64,000 nt of DNA from Brevibacillus brevis NBRC 100599 (GTDB lineage Bacteria; Bacillota; Bacilli; Brevibacillales; Brevibacillaceae). Location of the stretch: contig NC_012491.1 of NCBI RefSeq assembly GCF_000010165.1, forward strand, positions 1,006,501-1,070,500, read 5' to 3'. Below the pieces are notes generated by a model. That model searched no databases. It was not told the DNA's origin and worked only from the letters and a program-made list of their open reading frames with translations. The first letter of the stretch is position 1, and each line of letters opens with the position of its first letter. Below, one piece after another: positions 49,426 to 57,962 of this stretch. The position numbers and the translations under genes are program-made.

Positions 49426-50955
49426 ATGAAAAAATGGAATCGGGCAGTTATGTCAGTCATGGCGGCAACTCTTCTGACAGCCACGCCAGCATGGGCGGCT
49501 CAAGCTGAGAAGACTTCAGCCAGCCATACGGGAGTGGCGGTGGATGCAACAGCGCAGGCCATGGCCCAAAAAACAATCGACAAGCTGTCAGCGCTACTGC
49601 CATATATGAAAGAGCTCACTGTTCAGAAAATGGACATAGGAGAAACAAGCGATGTTGTCATGGTAGAACGAAAAAAGGGAGACGGTAAAAAAACTCCCCG
49701 GATGGTCATTTTTCTGGACAAGAAGACAGGGGACATCAACAGCTTTGGTTATAGGACAGATGAACCGGATGACAAGGAGCTTCCGTTGGACGTCCAGAAG
49801 GAAAAAGCGGATGCATTTTTGAAAGCTTTACTGGGAGACGCGGCGAAGATGTACCAATATAATCCGCAAAAGTCAGAGCAATTGGGCGGTCCCGCATATC
49901 GGTTAGTCATAAACGGGGTTCCGCATCATGATGAAAAAATGTCTTTGGCTCTGAATGGGAATGGGGAGGTCGTCTCTCTGATCAGCAACGTTGGGCAGAT
50001 CTCCAAGCAGATTGATCCTGCTTCCCTTCCGAAACCAGAAGAAGCGATGTCTTTAGAAGAGGCAGAAAAAGCAGTCGTAGGACTGATGACACCTGTTTAT
50101 CGTTCGAATAAAGACGGCAGTGGTTTGATGTTGACCTATCAAGTCTCCTGGTCCGGATTCTTGGATGCCAAGTCAGGCAAATCAGTCGAGACCGAACAGG
50201 CGAGATTTTACCGAGAACCCAATCTTTCAGCTCCTGCTATTCCAGTTTCGCCGCAGGGCCAAAAGTTGATTGCAAAGGATAAGGATGAAGCTGCGAGCCA
50301 TTTGAAAAATCTTGTTGGCTTTGACACAACGGGAGCTACTTTTACTGAAAAGGTCCCCGAATATGAGCCAAATGGGGATAGGAAGGAGTTTCAATGGAAA
50401 AAAGGGGATCAAGTCGCCACCGTACAGGTAAAAAACACGAATGGTCAAGTCGTTGCTCTGTATTTGGAAGACGATTCTAAAGAGCCTAGCAAGAAGGTAT
50501 CCATCGAAGAAGCTCAAAAGACAGCCCTGCAAGTGCTACAAACTTATTTGCATACCGATACAAAAGCTGTGACAATGGACAAGGATTTCCGACTGAAGCA
50601 ATCCGATCATTACATCTTCAATTTTTTCAACACAATAAATGGCATTCCGGTTGAGGATCAATCGTATACAGTTGAGATTAACAGTGAGACAGGCAAACTG
50701 ATGGGCCTGTTTGGAAAATTTGACCCCAGCGCAGTCACTTATCCCGATCCAGCCAAGGCAGTCTCACCAGAGAAAGCAGCGAAAGAGTATCTGAAGCATC
50801 ACCCATTGGAACTGATGTACTATGCTCCGGTCATAGACCGTGAAAGTTCGGAGTCCACGATACTGGTTTACAAGCCACAAGAGAATGACTACATGTTAGA
50901 GTACGTAGACGCCCTGACTGGGGAGTCTATCCAAAACCCAAGAAAGAAGAAATAA
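49426..50955 (+). CDS. Secreted YcdB/YcdC-domain protein (module 2)
   Basis: 509 residues with signal peptide MKKWNRAVMSVMAATLLTATPAWA. ATG 49426 follows GAGGAGG. It is paralogous to the protein at 1342: same length, same start (M-(N/K)-K-W-(T/N)), and matching blocks such as KSVERLVQIVPYLKNYPITELEM / DKLSALLPYMKELTVQKMDI and the ends 'KYPMKLYYSLDEENKNTAELVYISP' / 'HHPLELMYYAPVIDRESSESTILVYKP'. YcdB/PepSY-like repeats; no catalytic motif. First gene of an operon with sigma factor and anchored YcdB protein. Confidence 0.82.
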   Translation: MKKWNRAVMSVMAATLLTATPAWAAQAEKTSASHTGVAVDATAQAMAQKTIDKLSALLPYMKELTVQKMDIGETSDVVMVERKKGDGKKTPRMVIFLDKKTGDINSFGYRTDEPDDKELPLDVQKEKADAFLKALLGDAAKMYQYNPQKSEQLGGPAYRLVINGVPHHDEKMSLALNGNGEVVSLISNVGQISKQIDPASLPKPEEAMSLEEAEKAVVGLMTPVYRSNKDGSGLMLTYQVSWSGFLDAKSGKSVETEQARFYREPNLSAPAIPVSPQGQKLIAKDKDEAASHLKNLVGFDTTGATFTEKVPEYEPNGDRKEFQWKKGDQVATVQVKNTNGQVVALYLEDDSKEPSKKVSIEEAQKTALQVLQTYLHTDTKAVTMDKDFRLKQSDHYIFNFFNTINGIPVEDQSYTVEINSETGKLMGLFGKFDPSAVTYPDPAKAVSPEKAAKEYLKHHPLELMYYAPVIDRESSESTILVYKPQENDYMLEYVDALTGESIQNPRKKK

Positions 50956-51022
50956 GGGAGTGCTGTGCTTGCTTTCAGTTAATGGAGCAAGCACACTTGT
51001 TTTGTGTAAAGGAGGGAAGCAG

Positions 51023-51580
51023 ATGTATGGGAGCTATGAAGAGCGGATTCATGATCTTGTCGAAACCTATTATCAGGACATCTATTATTTCCTCTATCAT
51101 TTTATTGGGAACAAAAACGACGCAGAAGATATCACCCAAGAAGTATTCACGCGGGTGTTGCAGGCATTGCCTCGGTATGACGGAAGAGTGCAGATAAAAA
51201 CATGGATATTTTCCATTGCCAAGCATGCTGCCATTGATCTTTATCGACGCAAAAAATTTCAGAGAATATTCGCGGATATTTGGTTTAAGGAGCTTCCAGC
51301 CAAGGATGGCTTGCCAGAAGAGGTTTATATGGAAAAGGAGAGAGACCGCCAGCTTAGAGATACGATTCTCTCGCTTCCTCCCAAGTATCGCATGGTTGTG
51401 ATTTTACGTTCTATTGAGGGGCACAGCGTGAAAGAGACAGCAGATCTCCTGGGTATCTCTGAGTCCAAAGCCAAGGTAGACTATCATCGGGCCATCAAAC
51501 TCATTCAACAAAAGATGGAGGAAAGGGAACGGAAGGAGGGGGGAGCACATGTATTGGAAAGACGGAGATACCCTACATGA
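51023..51580 (+). CDS. ECF-type RNA polymerase sigma factor (module 2)
   Basis: 185 residues from ATG 51023 (AAAGGAGGG upstream; the frame is open earlier but without an RBS). Region 2: YYQDIYYFLYHFIGNKNDAEDITQEVFTRVLQALPRYDGRVQIKTWIFSIAKHAAIDLYRRKK. Region 4: LPPKYRMVVILRSIEGHSVKETADLLGISESKAKVDYHRAIKLIQQ. Close paralog of the sigma factor at 2885. It overlaps the following membrane-anchored gene by 32 bases. The shared promoter pattern suggests that the two sigma factors may read each other's promoters. Confidence 0.9.
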   Translation: MYGSYEERIHDLVETYYQDIYYFLYHFIGNKNDAEDITQEVFTRVLQALPRYDGRVQIKTWIFSIAKHAAIDLYRRKKFQRIFADIWFKELPAKDGLPEEVYMEKERDRQLRDTILSLPPKYRMVVILRSIEGHSVKETADLLGISESKAKVDYHRAIKLIQQKMEERERKEGGAHVLERRRYPT

Positions 51581-53108
51581 GAGAATGAAAGAATTGAATC
51601 AATATGCTCCAAAACCGCAAATGGAAGCCAAGGAACGGCTAAGAGTAGCTTTGGCGGCAAAAGCAAGGAAAATGGATCAGCAGTCAATCGCCAGCAATCG
51701 AATGATCAAGAGTGTTCAGGCTGTTGCCTTTTTTCTGTTGGTTGCCTGGGGAGCTTCACTCGCTCTTCCTTCAACTGACGTAGAAGAACCAAGGCACTCG
51801 TCACCAGAACAGTTGTCTCCTCCGAGTTTTGAACCGATGACTGTTGCAAAAAGAGATCCTGAAAATACCAAGGAAAGTGTACCGGTACCTCCTGCGGTTG
51901 GGGTAAAAAAAGAACAGATAGCGGGGCCAGAAAAACGAGTCACTGCAAAAGAGTCGAGAATAGGAGAGAAATCTCCTAAGGAGAGCACTGCTATGACAAC
52001 AACGGCTCCCTACAGCAAAACGACCTCGACTACCCTGCATGACCAAGCAGCTGCCTATCTGGAGCAAATGGTTGGAGAGGATAGTCGCTCCTACCAGTTT
52101 GTAGATTCCTTGTCGGATACAAAGCAAAAGCAATTTGTCTTTGCGCGTACCGTAAACGGGATTCCGTTCATCAATGATCACTACATCGTGATGCTGGATG
52201 AAGCCAGCAACGGAAAATCTGTACTTGCTAGCCAGATTCAGATAAGAGAACGAAATGAACAAACCTTTCCTGATCCATCCCGTACGATTTCTAAAGTAGA
52301 GGCGGAGTCCATTCTAGCCGACGTCATGTCGCTTTTCTATTCAGACACGCAGAACATCAGCTACAATCCTGACCTGATGGGTTTTGTAGATGCCAAAGAT
52401 GGTCAATTGATTGGAGTCGAGAGGGAATATAACCAATTGCGTGGCAAGAATTACAAGGTGAGTGGCGTTGGAATGAGAATGATTGCTATGAATAAAGAAG
52501 AGGCCATGAGAATATTGGAAACGAATTTTGCTTTCACGGTAGAAGGAGAAAGCTTGTGGAAAGTGGAGGGCGACAAGGGTACGACTACCTATCATTGGAA
52601 GGTGGGCAAGAACAGTTCTGTTTCTCTTCAGGCGAACAATTTGACAGGTGAGGTCACTGGATTCGAGTATGTGAATCCGCCAACATCTCCTTCTGCTGAA
52701 GCGAAGGATGCTACTGTTGTGACCGATACAGCCGTTTCATTCCTTCAAAAATATCTGGATTCGGAAACTACGGGGCTACAAGTGATCAAAGTTGAACTCC
52801 ATTCACCTACATACCGCATCTATTTCAAAGCTCTGTCTGGAAAAAAGCGTCCGGAGAATCATGTACAAGGGTACACGGTTGACATCGACTCCAAAACCGG
52901 AAAGGTGATCGGTTTTCAGAAGGATTTATCCAGCAAAATTTCAATGGCTCAGACTGACGAGCAAGAGCTGCAGCCAGAAAAAGCAGCGAGAGCCTACTTG
53001 AAAAACCATCCTGTAGATCTGGCTTATATATGGGTGAAAGGCCAAGAGACCCCTTCGCTAGTCTATGTGCCTTTGGAACCAAAGGCAATGGAGAGCTATC
53101 TTGATTAA
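51549..53108 (+). CDS. Membrane-anchored YcdB/PepSY-type protein, probable anti-sigma factor (module 2)
   Basis: 519 residues from ATG 51549 behind GGAAGGAGGGGGG. Cytoplasmic N-terminus of ~55 residues, one membrane helix (SVQAVAFFLLVAWGASLAL), a Pro/Lys/Glu/Thr-rich linker of ~100 residues, then a YcdB-like outer domain (VFARTVNGIPFINDHYIVMLDEASNGK...; TYDVDIDSKTGKVIGF-like repeats; ending AARAYLKNHPVDLAYIWVKGQETPSLVYVPL). Same architecture as 3408-4955. An anti-sigma role is inferred from topology and coupling. Confidence 0.78.
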   Translation: MYWKDGDTLHERMKELNQYAPKPQMEAKERLRVALAAKARKMDQQSIASNRMIKSVQAVAFFLLVAWGASLALPSTDVEEPRHSSPEQLSPPSFEPMTVAKRDPENTKESVPVPPAVGVKKEQIAGPEKRVTAKESRIGEKSPKESTAMTTTAPYSKTTSTTLHDQAAAYLEQMVGEDSRSYQFVDSLSDTKQKQFVFARTVNGIPFINDHYIVMLDEASNGKSVLASQIQIRERNEQTFPDPSRTISKVEAESILADVMSLFYSDTQNISYNPDLMGFVDAKDGQLIGVEREYNQLRGKNYKVSGVGMRMIAMNKEEAMRILETNFAFTVEGESLWKVEGDKGTTTYHWKVGKNSSVSLQANNLTGEVTGFEYVNPPTSPSAEAKDATVVTDTAVSFLQKYLDSETTGLQVIKVELHSPTYRIYFKALSGKKRPENHVQGYTVDIDSKTGKVIGFQKDLSSKISMAQTDEQELQPEKAARAYLKNHPVDLAYIWVKGQETPSLVYVPLEPKAMESYLD

Positions 53109-53171
53109 ACAAACGGTGCAGGATAAGAACGCGCCATTATCTCCATTGCGGGACGAATCACACATGCTAGC

Positions 53172-53207
53172 CGAAAAAGGTCCCCTTTGTGCAGGTGACC
53201 TTTTTCG
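53172..53207 (+). terminator. Terminator-like hairpin after module 2
   Basis: CGAAAAAGGTC pairs perfectly with GACCTTTTTCG across 14 bases, 64 bases after the stop codon. The T run is inside the stem, so it may act on both strands. Confidence 0.65.
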
Positions 53208-53220
53208 CTATGCGTGTATC

Positions 53221-53329
53221 ACTTTTCATGAGCCAGGGTCGATCCTGGATGCCTACGGGTACATCCGTAGAGATGAAAGTAAGATAAGCGACCATTGCCC
53301 GTATTTCATCACTGTTGTATGGCAATGGT
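53221..53329. ncRNA. Hairpin cluster resembling a three-way junction (candidate structured RNA)
   Basis: ACTTTTCAT (53221-53229) pairs with ATGAAAGT (53272-53279) and encloses two perfect hairpins: CCAGG-6-CCTGG (53233-53248) and CTACGG-6-CCGTAG (53253-53270). A third hairpin, ACCATTGCC-21-GGCAATGGT (53291-53329), follows. There is no gene in this stretch. A structured RNA, or DNA-level recombination sites, are both possible; no named family is recognised. Confidence 0.4.
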
Positions 53330-53428
53330 GCGGATCGACGGCGGTAACTCCTGTCAATGACGAGGTCGAATCCAGCCCGGTATTGCCATGGCAGCTTGAG
53401 TAGGAGAGTTTGTTATCACTTGCTTATG

Positions 53429-53921
53429 GCTGTAGTGGGGAGAAGAATATTTCCAGTCTAGGCTCCAGGCTCCGTCCTGCTGAGGGTTGGGACTGTCCGC
53501 TCCGAAGGGATTCACGGGGAAACGCAAAAGTGGTAGCCGCTACGTCGCATGGGCACGGTTGCGTTTCTTTTGCCCGCTCATCCCTTCTCCGCTCGGTAGG
53601 ACTCCACAAGTCGCTACGTCTGGAAATATTCTTCTCTGGCGTAGCTGATTACATTCTTCAATCTTTAGGGCATTTAAAAATCGGATTACACGGAAGGTTC
53701 GTAGAGGAAACAGGAGAAATAAGCGAAGATCTTAGGGACACCGACCGAGACGGAATGCAAAAAGCGAAACACGCTCTTAAGCGTCCACCTCTGAAATAAC
53801 TTCGAGGAAGGGACTACTTTGGACGCGGTTTCGCTTTTTGCATGGAGTCGTGCAGTTAATCCCCCAGGGGGTGGCCCTAGAAGCTGAGCGTTTTCTCCTG
53901 TTTCCTCCCCACCACTACAGC
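53429..53921. repeat. Palindromic element copy 1 (493 bp)
   Basis: The unit starts GCTGTAGTGG and ends CCACTACAGC (10-bp terminal inverted repeat). Inside are two long hairpins. Arm 1: a 17-bp perfect repeat GAGAAGAATATTTCCAG (53440-53456) with its complement at 53620-53636, and inner helices at 53505-53511/53580-53586 and 53519-53527/53559-53567. Arm 2: GAGGAAACAGGAGAAA (53704-53719)/53892-53907, ATGCAAAAAGCGAAAC (53755-53770)/53828-53843 and GCGTCCA/TGGACGC. A second copy follows 25 bases on. Open frames inside are not conserved as protein. Confidence 0.85.
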
Positions 53922-53946
53922 AACAACTTAAGATTAGTATTATGTG

Positions 53947-54437
53947 GCTGTAGTGAATAGAAGAATATTTCCAGACTAAGCTACAGGCTCCGTCCTACTG
54001 AGGGCTAAGACTGCCCGCTCCGAAGGGATTCACGGGGAAACGCAAAAGTGGTAGCCGCTACGTCGCATGGGCACGGTTGCGTTTCTTTTGCCCGCTCATC
54101 CCTTCTCCGCTCGGTAGGACTCCACAAGTCGCTACGTCTGGAAATATTCTTCTCTGGCGTAGCTGATTACATTCTTCAATCTTTAGGGAATTTAGAAATC
54201 GAATTACACGGAAGGTTCGTAGAGGAAACAGGAGAAATAAGCGAAGATCTTAGGGACGCCGACCGAGACGGAATGCAAAAAGCGAAACACGCTCTTAAGC
54301 GTCCACCTCTGAAAAACCTCCTGAATGGACTACTTTGGACGCGGTTTCGCTTTTTACATGGAGTCGTGCAGTCAATCCCCCAGGGGGTGGCCCTAGAAGC
54401 TGAGCGTTTTCTCCTGTTTCCTCCCCACCACTACAGC
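53947..54437. repeat. Palindromic element copy 2 (491 bp)
   Basis: Direct repeat of copy 1, starting GCTGTAGTG and ending CCACTACAGC. By eye it differs by 17 substitutions plus a rearranged short loop near 54314-54330 (two bases shorter). Changes cluster in the outer left arm and the loop; the 150-base core of arm 1 is identical. The element ends 29 bases before the convergent TauE/SafE gene's stop codon. No transposase is nearby. Confidence 0.85.
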
Positions 54438-54465
54438 AACGTACAAATGTTTTTTTCCAAGCTGA

Positions 54466-55236
54466 TCAAGCTGTAAAAATCAACTCATACACCATCTTCA
54501 CAATCAAGGTAATGGATACGACCAAGAACAACGGACGGACATAACGTACCCCCGTTTTGATGGCCATTTTGGCGCCAAGGTTCGCACCCAACAGCATCGC
54601 AATCCCCATGATGAGCCCAGTCATGAAGACGACCTTGCCCTCCATTGTGAAGACAAAAAGCGCAGAAATGTTACTGGCCAGATTCAAAATTCGGCCATTG
54701 CCAGCTGCAATCACAAAATCATAGCCAAACAAAAGCACCATCAGAAAAACAAAGAACGAACCGGTTCCCGGCCCGAAAAATCCATCGTAAAATCCGATTA
54801 AAAAGGTAAAAGGAATCCCGATGCCAAGCGTAAATTTGGTCAGCCCTTTGTAGTTGGAATCTTGACCGAATCGTTTGTTGAAAAGGGTGTAAACAAAAAT
54901 GAGTGCCATCATAATAACGACAAGGACTTTCAAAAACTCCTGAGGAACGAACAGAACTGTTTTCGCTCCGAAATAGGCGCCGATCAAGGAGACGGGAAAT
55001 AAGATCAGCATGAGTTTCTTGTCAAATTTACCGTTCTTGATAAAGGTGTAGGAGCTGGTGGCAGATGAAATCGTGCCAGCCAACTTATTCGTGCCAAGAG
55101 CAAGGTACGGTGGCATTCCTAGACCGAGCAGAGCGGGGAGAGAGATGAGTCCACCTCCACCAACAGTACTGTCGATGAATGCTGCAACGAATCCAAAGAC
55201 GGCGAGAAGTACGATCGTTGATAAGTCCATTTCCAC
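54466..55236 (-). CDS. TauE/SafE-family (TSUP) anion exporter
   Basis: 256 residues from GTG 55236 (AGGTGAT five bases upstream; ATG 55230 is the alternative). The TSUP signature is clear: GFVAAFIDSTVGGGGLISLPALLGLGMPPYLALGTNKLAGTISSATSSYTF, with 'GFYDGFFGPGTGSFFVFLMVLLFGYDFVIAAGNGRILNLASNISALFVF' in the second half. About eight membrane segments. The family exports sulfite, sulfoacetate or other organosulfur anions; the substrate here is not known. Monocistronic. Confidence 0.9.
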   Translation of the reverse strand: MEMDLSTIVLLAVFGFVAAFIDSTVGGGGLISLPALLGLGMPPYLALGTNKLAGTISSATSSYTFIKNGKFDKKLMLILFPVSLIGAYFGAKTVLFVPQEFLKVLVVIMMALIFVYTLFNKRFGQDSNYKGLTKFTLGIGIPFTFLIGFYDGFFGPGTGSFFVFLMVLLFGYDFVIAAGNGRILNLASNISALFVFTMEGKVVFMTGLIMGIAMLLGANLGAKMAIKTGVRYVRPLFLVVSITLIVKMVYELIFTA

Positions 55237-55427
55237 TAGTAATCACCTGATTCTCTTCGTTTGTAATAATCCAAGTCTAGCACGCTCCTTTTCGTTTGCA
55301 AGATAGAAATCTTTGAAATAATAAATAGATTAATATACTTTGCATACCGATTTGTTGAAAAACTGTTTGGCATACAGTATAATGAAGTCGTAAGCTTGAC
55401 CTACATAATTTGAGGAGGAATGTTACA

Positions 55428-56036
55428 ATGGCACATCAACTTCCTGCATTGCCTTATGCACACAACGCTTTGGAACCACATATCGACGCGCAAACCATGG
55501 AAATCCATCACGGACGCCACCATGCTACTTATGTTAACAACCTGAATGCAGCTCTGGAAGCACACGCTGACCTGCAAGGTAAAAGCATTGAAGAGCTGAT
55601 CAGCAATCTGGATGCTCTGCCTGAGTCTATCCGCACTGCTGTTCGCAACAACGGTGGAGGCCATGCTAACCACACACTGTTCTGGGAAATCATGAGCCCG
55701 AATGGCGGCGGCGCACCAACTGGTGAACTGGCTGACGCAATCAACGCGGCTTTCGGAAGCTTTGACAACTTCAAAGCAGAATTCGCAAAAGCAGCTACTA
55801 CTCGTTTCGGTTCCGGATGGGCTTGGCTGACTGCAGAAGGCGGAAAAGTAGCAATCAGTTCTACTCCTAACCAAGACAGCCCAATCATGGAAGGTAAAAC
55901 ACCTATCCTTGGGCTGGATGTTTGGGAGCATGCATACTACCTGAACTACCAAAACAAACGCCCTGACTACATCGGTGCGTTCTGGAACGTAGTAAACTGG
56001 GATGAAGTTAGCAAGCGTTTCGCAGCAGCGAAGTAA
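55428..56036 (+). CDS. sodA: Superoxide dismutase, Mn/Fe type
   Basis: 202 residues from ATG 55428 (GAGGAGG upstream). Metal ligands are visible: His in [13 protein letters not shown], His in [10 protein letters not shown], and Asp plus His in [14 protein letters not shown]. The GGGG...FGSGWAWL pattern and Gln/Gly placement (GGGGAPTG...) favour manganese, as in other Bacilli. It converts superoxide to peroxide and oxygen in the cytoplasm. A terminator follows. Confidence 0.96.
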   Translation: MAHQLPALPYAHNALEPHIDAQTMEIHHGRHHATYVNNLNAALEAHADLQGKSIEELISNLDALPESIRTAVRNNGGGHANHTLFWEIMSPNGGGAPTGELADAINAAFGSFDNFKAEFAKAATTRFGSGWAWLTAEGGKVAISSTPNQDSPIMEGKTPILGLDVWEHAYYLNYQNKRPDYIGAFWNVVNWDEVSKRFAAAK

Positions 56037-56059
56037 TTGTAACTTTACTAGCTATAAGG

Positions 56060-56092
56060 CTTGTCGTTCTTTAGGAACGGCAAGTTTTTTTT
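56060..56092 (+). terminator. Rho-independent terminator of sodA
   Basis: CTTGTCGTTC pairs with GAACGGCAAG around five bases and is followed by eight T residues. Confidence 0.92.
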
Positions 56093-56129
56093 GTTCAGAG
56101 AAAAGAAACGGCATCAATTCTGGATACAC

Positions 56130-56158
56130 TTGTAACCGTGATGATTATGCGATATAAT
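56130..56158 (+). promoter_or_regulatory. SigA-type promoter of the dioxygenase/ECF41 operon
   Basis: TTGTAA (56130-56135) and TATAAT (56153-56158) are separated by 17 bases, 51 bases ahead of the start codon. Confidence 0.65.
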
Positions 56159-56208
56159 ACTTACAAAAAGTAACTAAGTTTAAAAAATATAGAGGAGAGT
56201 GTACGCAT

Positions 56209-57003
56209 ATGATGCCGTCTTTTTTCATTGCACATGGTGCCCCGTTACTTGCTATAGAAAACAATGCCTATACAGAAGCACTGAACCAATTGCCTGGCCT
56301 GCTCCCACGCAAGCCGCGTGCTATTGTCATTTTTTCCGCTCACTGGGAAGCCTATGATCAAATGGTGGGAACCATGGACACCTTCCCGACCATTCACGAT
56401 TTTGGCGGTTTTCCGCAAGCGTTATACGAAATCGAGTACCCAGCAAAAGGAGAGCGTGAAGTAGCGGATGAAACCATCAGACTTCTTCAGGAAGCGGGTA
56501 TTCCTGTCGCTTTGAACACGACAAGAGGCTTGGACCATGGACACTGGGTTGTTTTGCGCCATATTTATCCGGATGCAGATATTCCTGTTGTTGCCTTATC
56601 AGTTAATCCAAATCTGACTGTAAAGGAGCAATATCAGATCGGTAAAGCACTCAGTCCGCTCCGCGCAAAAGACGTTCTGATCCTCGGCAGTGGCGGAACA
56701 GTCCATAATTTTTCCTATATGGACCTGAGAGAGTCTGATAGTAATACCTTTGAGTGGGCGGAGCAATTCGAAGACTGGCTGCAAACAACATTGACTGACT
56801 GGAATGTCGAGGATCTCGCCAACTATCGCGAACTTGCTCCACATGCCGAAAAAGCTGTTCCCGCGTATGGAACCGAGCATTTTGTCTCACTCGTGTACGT
56901 CATGGGTGCTGCCGACGATGAGCGTACAGCGAAGCGCCTGCATATGAGCATCCGCTATGGAAGTCTCAGCCACACCCTTTGGCAGTTTGGTGATGCAAAA
57001 TAA
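56209..57003 (+). CDS. LigB/DODA-type extradiol dioxygenase family protein
   Basis: 264 residues; ATG 56209 or 56212 after GAGGAG. Zinc/iron-binding histidines of the YgiD/DODA branch are seen: FFIAHGAPLLAIE, FSAHWEAYDQ, and GLDHGHWVVLRHIYPDADIPVVALSVNP, with VLILGSGGTVHNF. Relatives open the ring of DOPA or catechol-like compounds, but many are uncharacterised. Its stop overlaps the next start by one base (TAATG), so it is coupled to the ECF41-type sigma factor and belongs to that stress unit. Confidence 0.88.
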   Translation: MMPSFFIAHGAPLLAIENNAYTEALNQLPGLLPRKPRAIVIFSAHWEAYDQMVGTMDTFPTIHDFGGFPQALYEIEYPAKGEREVADETIRLLQEAGIPVALNTTRGLDHGHWVVLRHIYPDADIPVVALSVNPNLTVKEQYQIGKALSPLRAKDVLILGSGGTVHNFSYMDLRESDSNTFEWAEQFEDWLQTTLTDWNVEDLANYRELAPHAEKAVPAYGTEHFVSLVYVMGAADDERTAKRLHMSIRYGSLSHTLWQFGDAK

Positions 57004-57890
57004 TGACCGTGCACATGGAGGATGTTTATCGGGAGTATAAATCATTACTGTTTTCCCTTGCGTACCGGATGACTGGCTCCGTAACGGAAGCGGAGGACAT
57101 TGTTCAGGATACTTTTCTTGCGCTGGCAGGTACCGAGATCCAAGACATTCACCATGTAAAAAGCTATCTGTGCAAAGCGGTGACCAATCGCTGCCTGGAC
57201 GTATTAAAATCAGCCCGTTGGAAGCGGGAGCAGTATGTAGGGGAATGGCTGCCAGAGCCGATGCTGGACGCTTCGGAAACCAATGATCCCTTGCAAACGG
57301 TGATTGCCGAAGAAGCAGTCTCGTATGGCTTACTTGTTCTCTTGGAGAAACTACCGTCGACGCTACGGGCCGTTTTTGTGCTCCGAACAGCACTCGACTA
57401 CGAATACAGCGAAATTGCTGCGATGCTCGGAATGACCGAAGTAAATTGCCGTAAGAAGTTTAGCCTTGCGAGAAAAAAGCTGGCTGAAGCAGGTTATCAG
57501 GCGATCGTCCCTCAGCCAAGTCGGACTTCGAGTTTGGTAGAACAGCTCATGCAGGCCATCTCCAAGTCAGATGCGAAGTCGTTGATCGGACTTTTGACAA
57601 AAGATGCCGTGTTTGTCAGCGATGGTGGCGGGAAAGTCCGTGCGGCTATTCATCCCATTTTCTCAGACGAGCGGATTACTGCCTTCTGGATGGGGGTATG
57701 GCCAAGGTGGGCTTCTCATGCTACCATGCAAATTCGCTCGATCAATGGCCAGGATGGAATCGCTGTCTACTCCGAAGGTCAGCTGAAAACGATCATGCAG
57801 ATCACAATGAATGAAGAAGATCGCATTGCACGCTTGTACATGATGGTCAATCCAGATAAGCTTGCCCATCTACAAAAAGAAAATGGATGA
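57003..57890 (+). CDS. ECF41-type sigma factor with fused SnoaL-like regulatory domain
   Basis: 295 residues. Region 2 (YREYKSLLFSLAYRMTGSVTEAEDIVQDTFLAL) and region 4 (LPSTLRAVFVLRTALDYEYSEIAAMLGMTEVNCRKKFSLARKKL) are followed by a ~120-residue C-terminal extension with VFVSDGGGKVRAAIHPIFS. The DGGGK motif and SnoaL-like fold are the marks of ECF41, where the extension replaces an anti-sigma factor. The family partner is a carboxymuconolactone decarboxylase/AhpD-like gene, which follows here behind a matching promoter. Confidence 0.93.
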   Translation: MTVHMEDVYREYKSLLFSLAYRMTGSVTEAEDIVQDTFLALAGTEIQDIHHVKSYLCKAVTNRCLDVLKSARWKREQYVGEWLPEPMLDASETNDPLQTVIAEEAVSYGLLVLLEKLPSTLRAVFVLRTALDYEYSEIAAMLGMTEVNCRKKFSLARKKLAEAGYQAIVPQPSRTSSLVEQLMQAISKSDAKSLIGLLTKDAVFVSDGGGKVRAAIHPIFSDERITAFWMGVWPRWASHATMQIRSINGQDGIAVYSEGQLKTIMQITMNEEDRIARLYMMVNPDKLAHLQKENG

Positions 57891-57892
57891 TT

Positions 57893-57919
57893 CGTCACAA
57901 GAACGACGCTTCACTCGTC
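57893..57919 (+). promoter_or_regulatory. ECF41 promoter upstream of the AhpD-like gene
   Basis: CGTCACA (57893-57899), 16 bases, then CGTC (57916-57919). This agrees with the ECF41 consensus as I recall it (TGTCACA-N16-CGTC). It starts three bases after the sigma stop codon and 70 bases ahead of the target start. Confidence 0.75.
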
Positions 57920-57962
57920 TTTGAGGGTGAAAGCAAATTCGAGTGGAGAGGACAGATGAATC

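Noticed and set aside
53352-53395. tRNA-like T-arm sequence GGTCGAATCCAGCC
   Set aside because: The T-loop lacks one base, the neighbouring bases do not pair as an acceptor or T-stem, and no D- or anticodon arm can be placed.
53410-53799. 129-codon open frame inside palindromic element copy 1
   Set aside because: It lies across the hairpin arms, has no good RBS, and every difference from copy 2 in this frame that I checked changes the amino acid.
54048-54476. 142-codon open frame inside palindromic element copy 2
   Set aside because: Same reason as for copy 1; its C-terminal half differs because the copies diverge in the loop, and it runs into the convergent gene.
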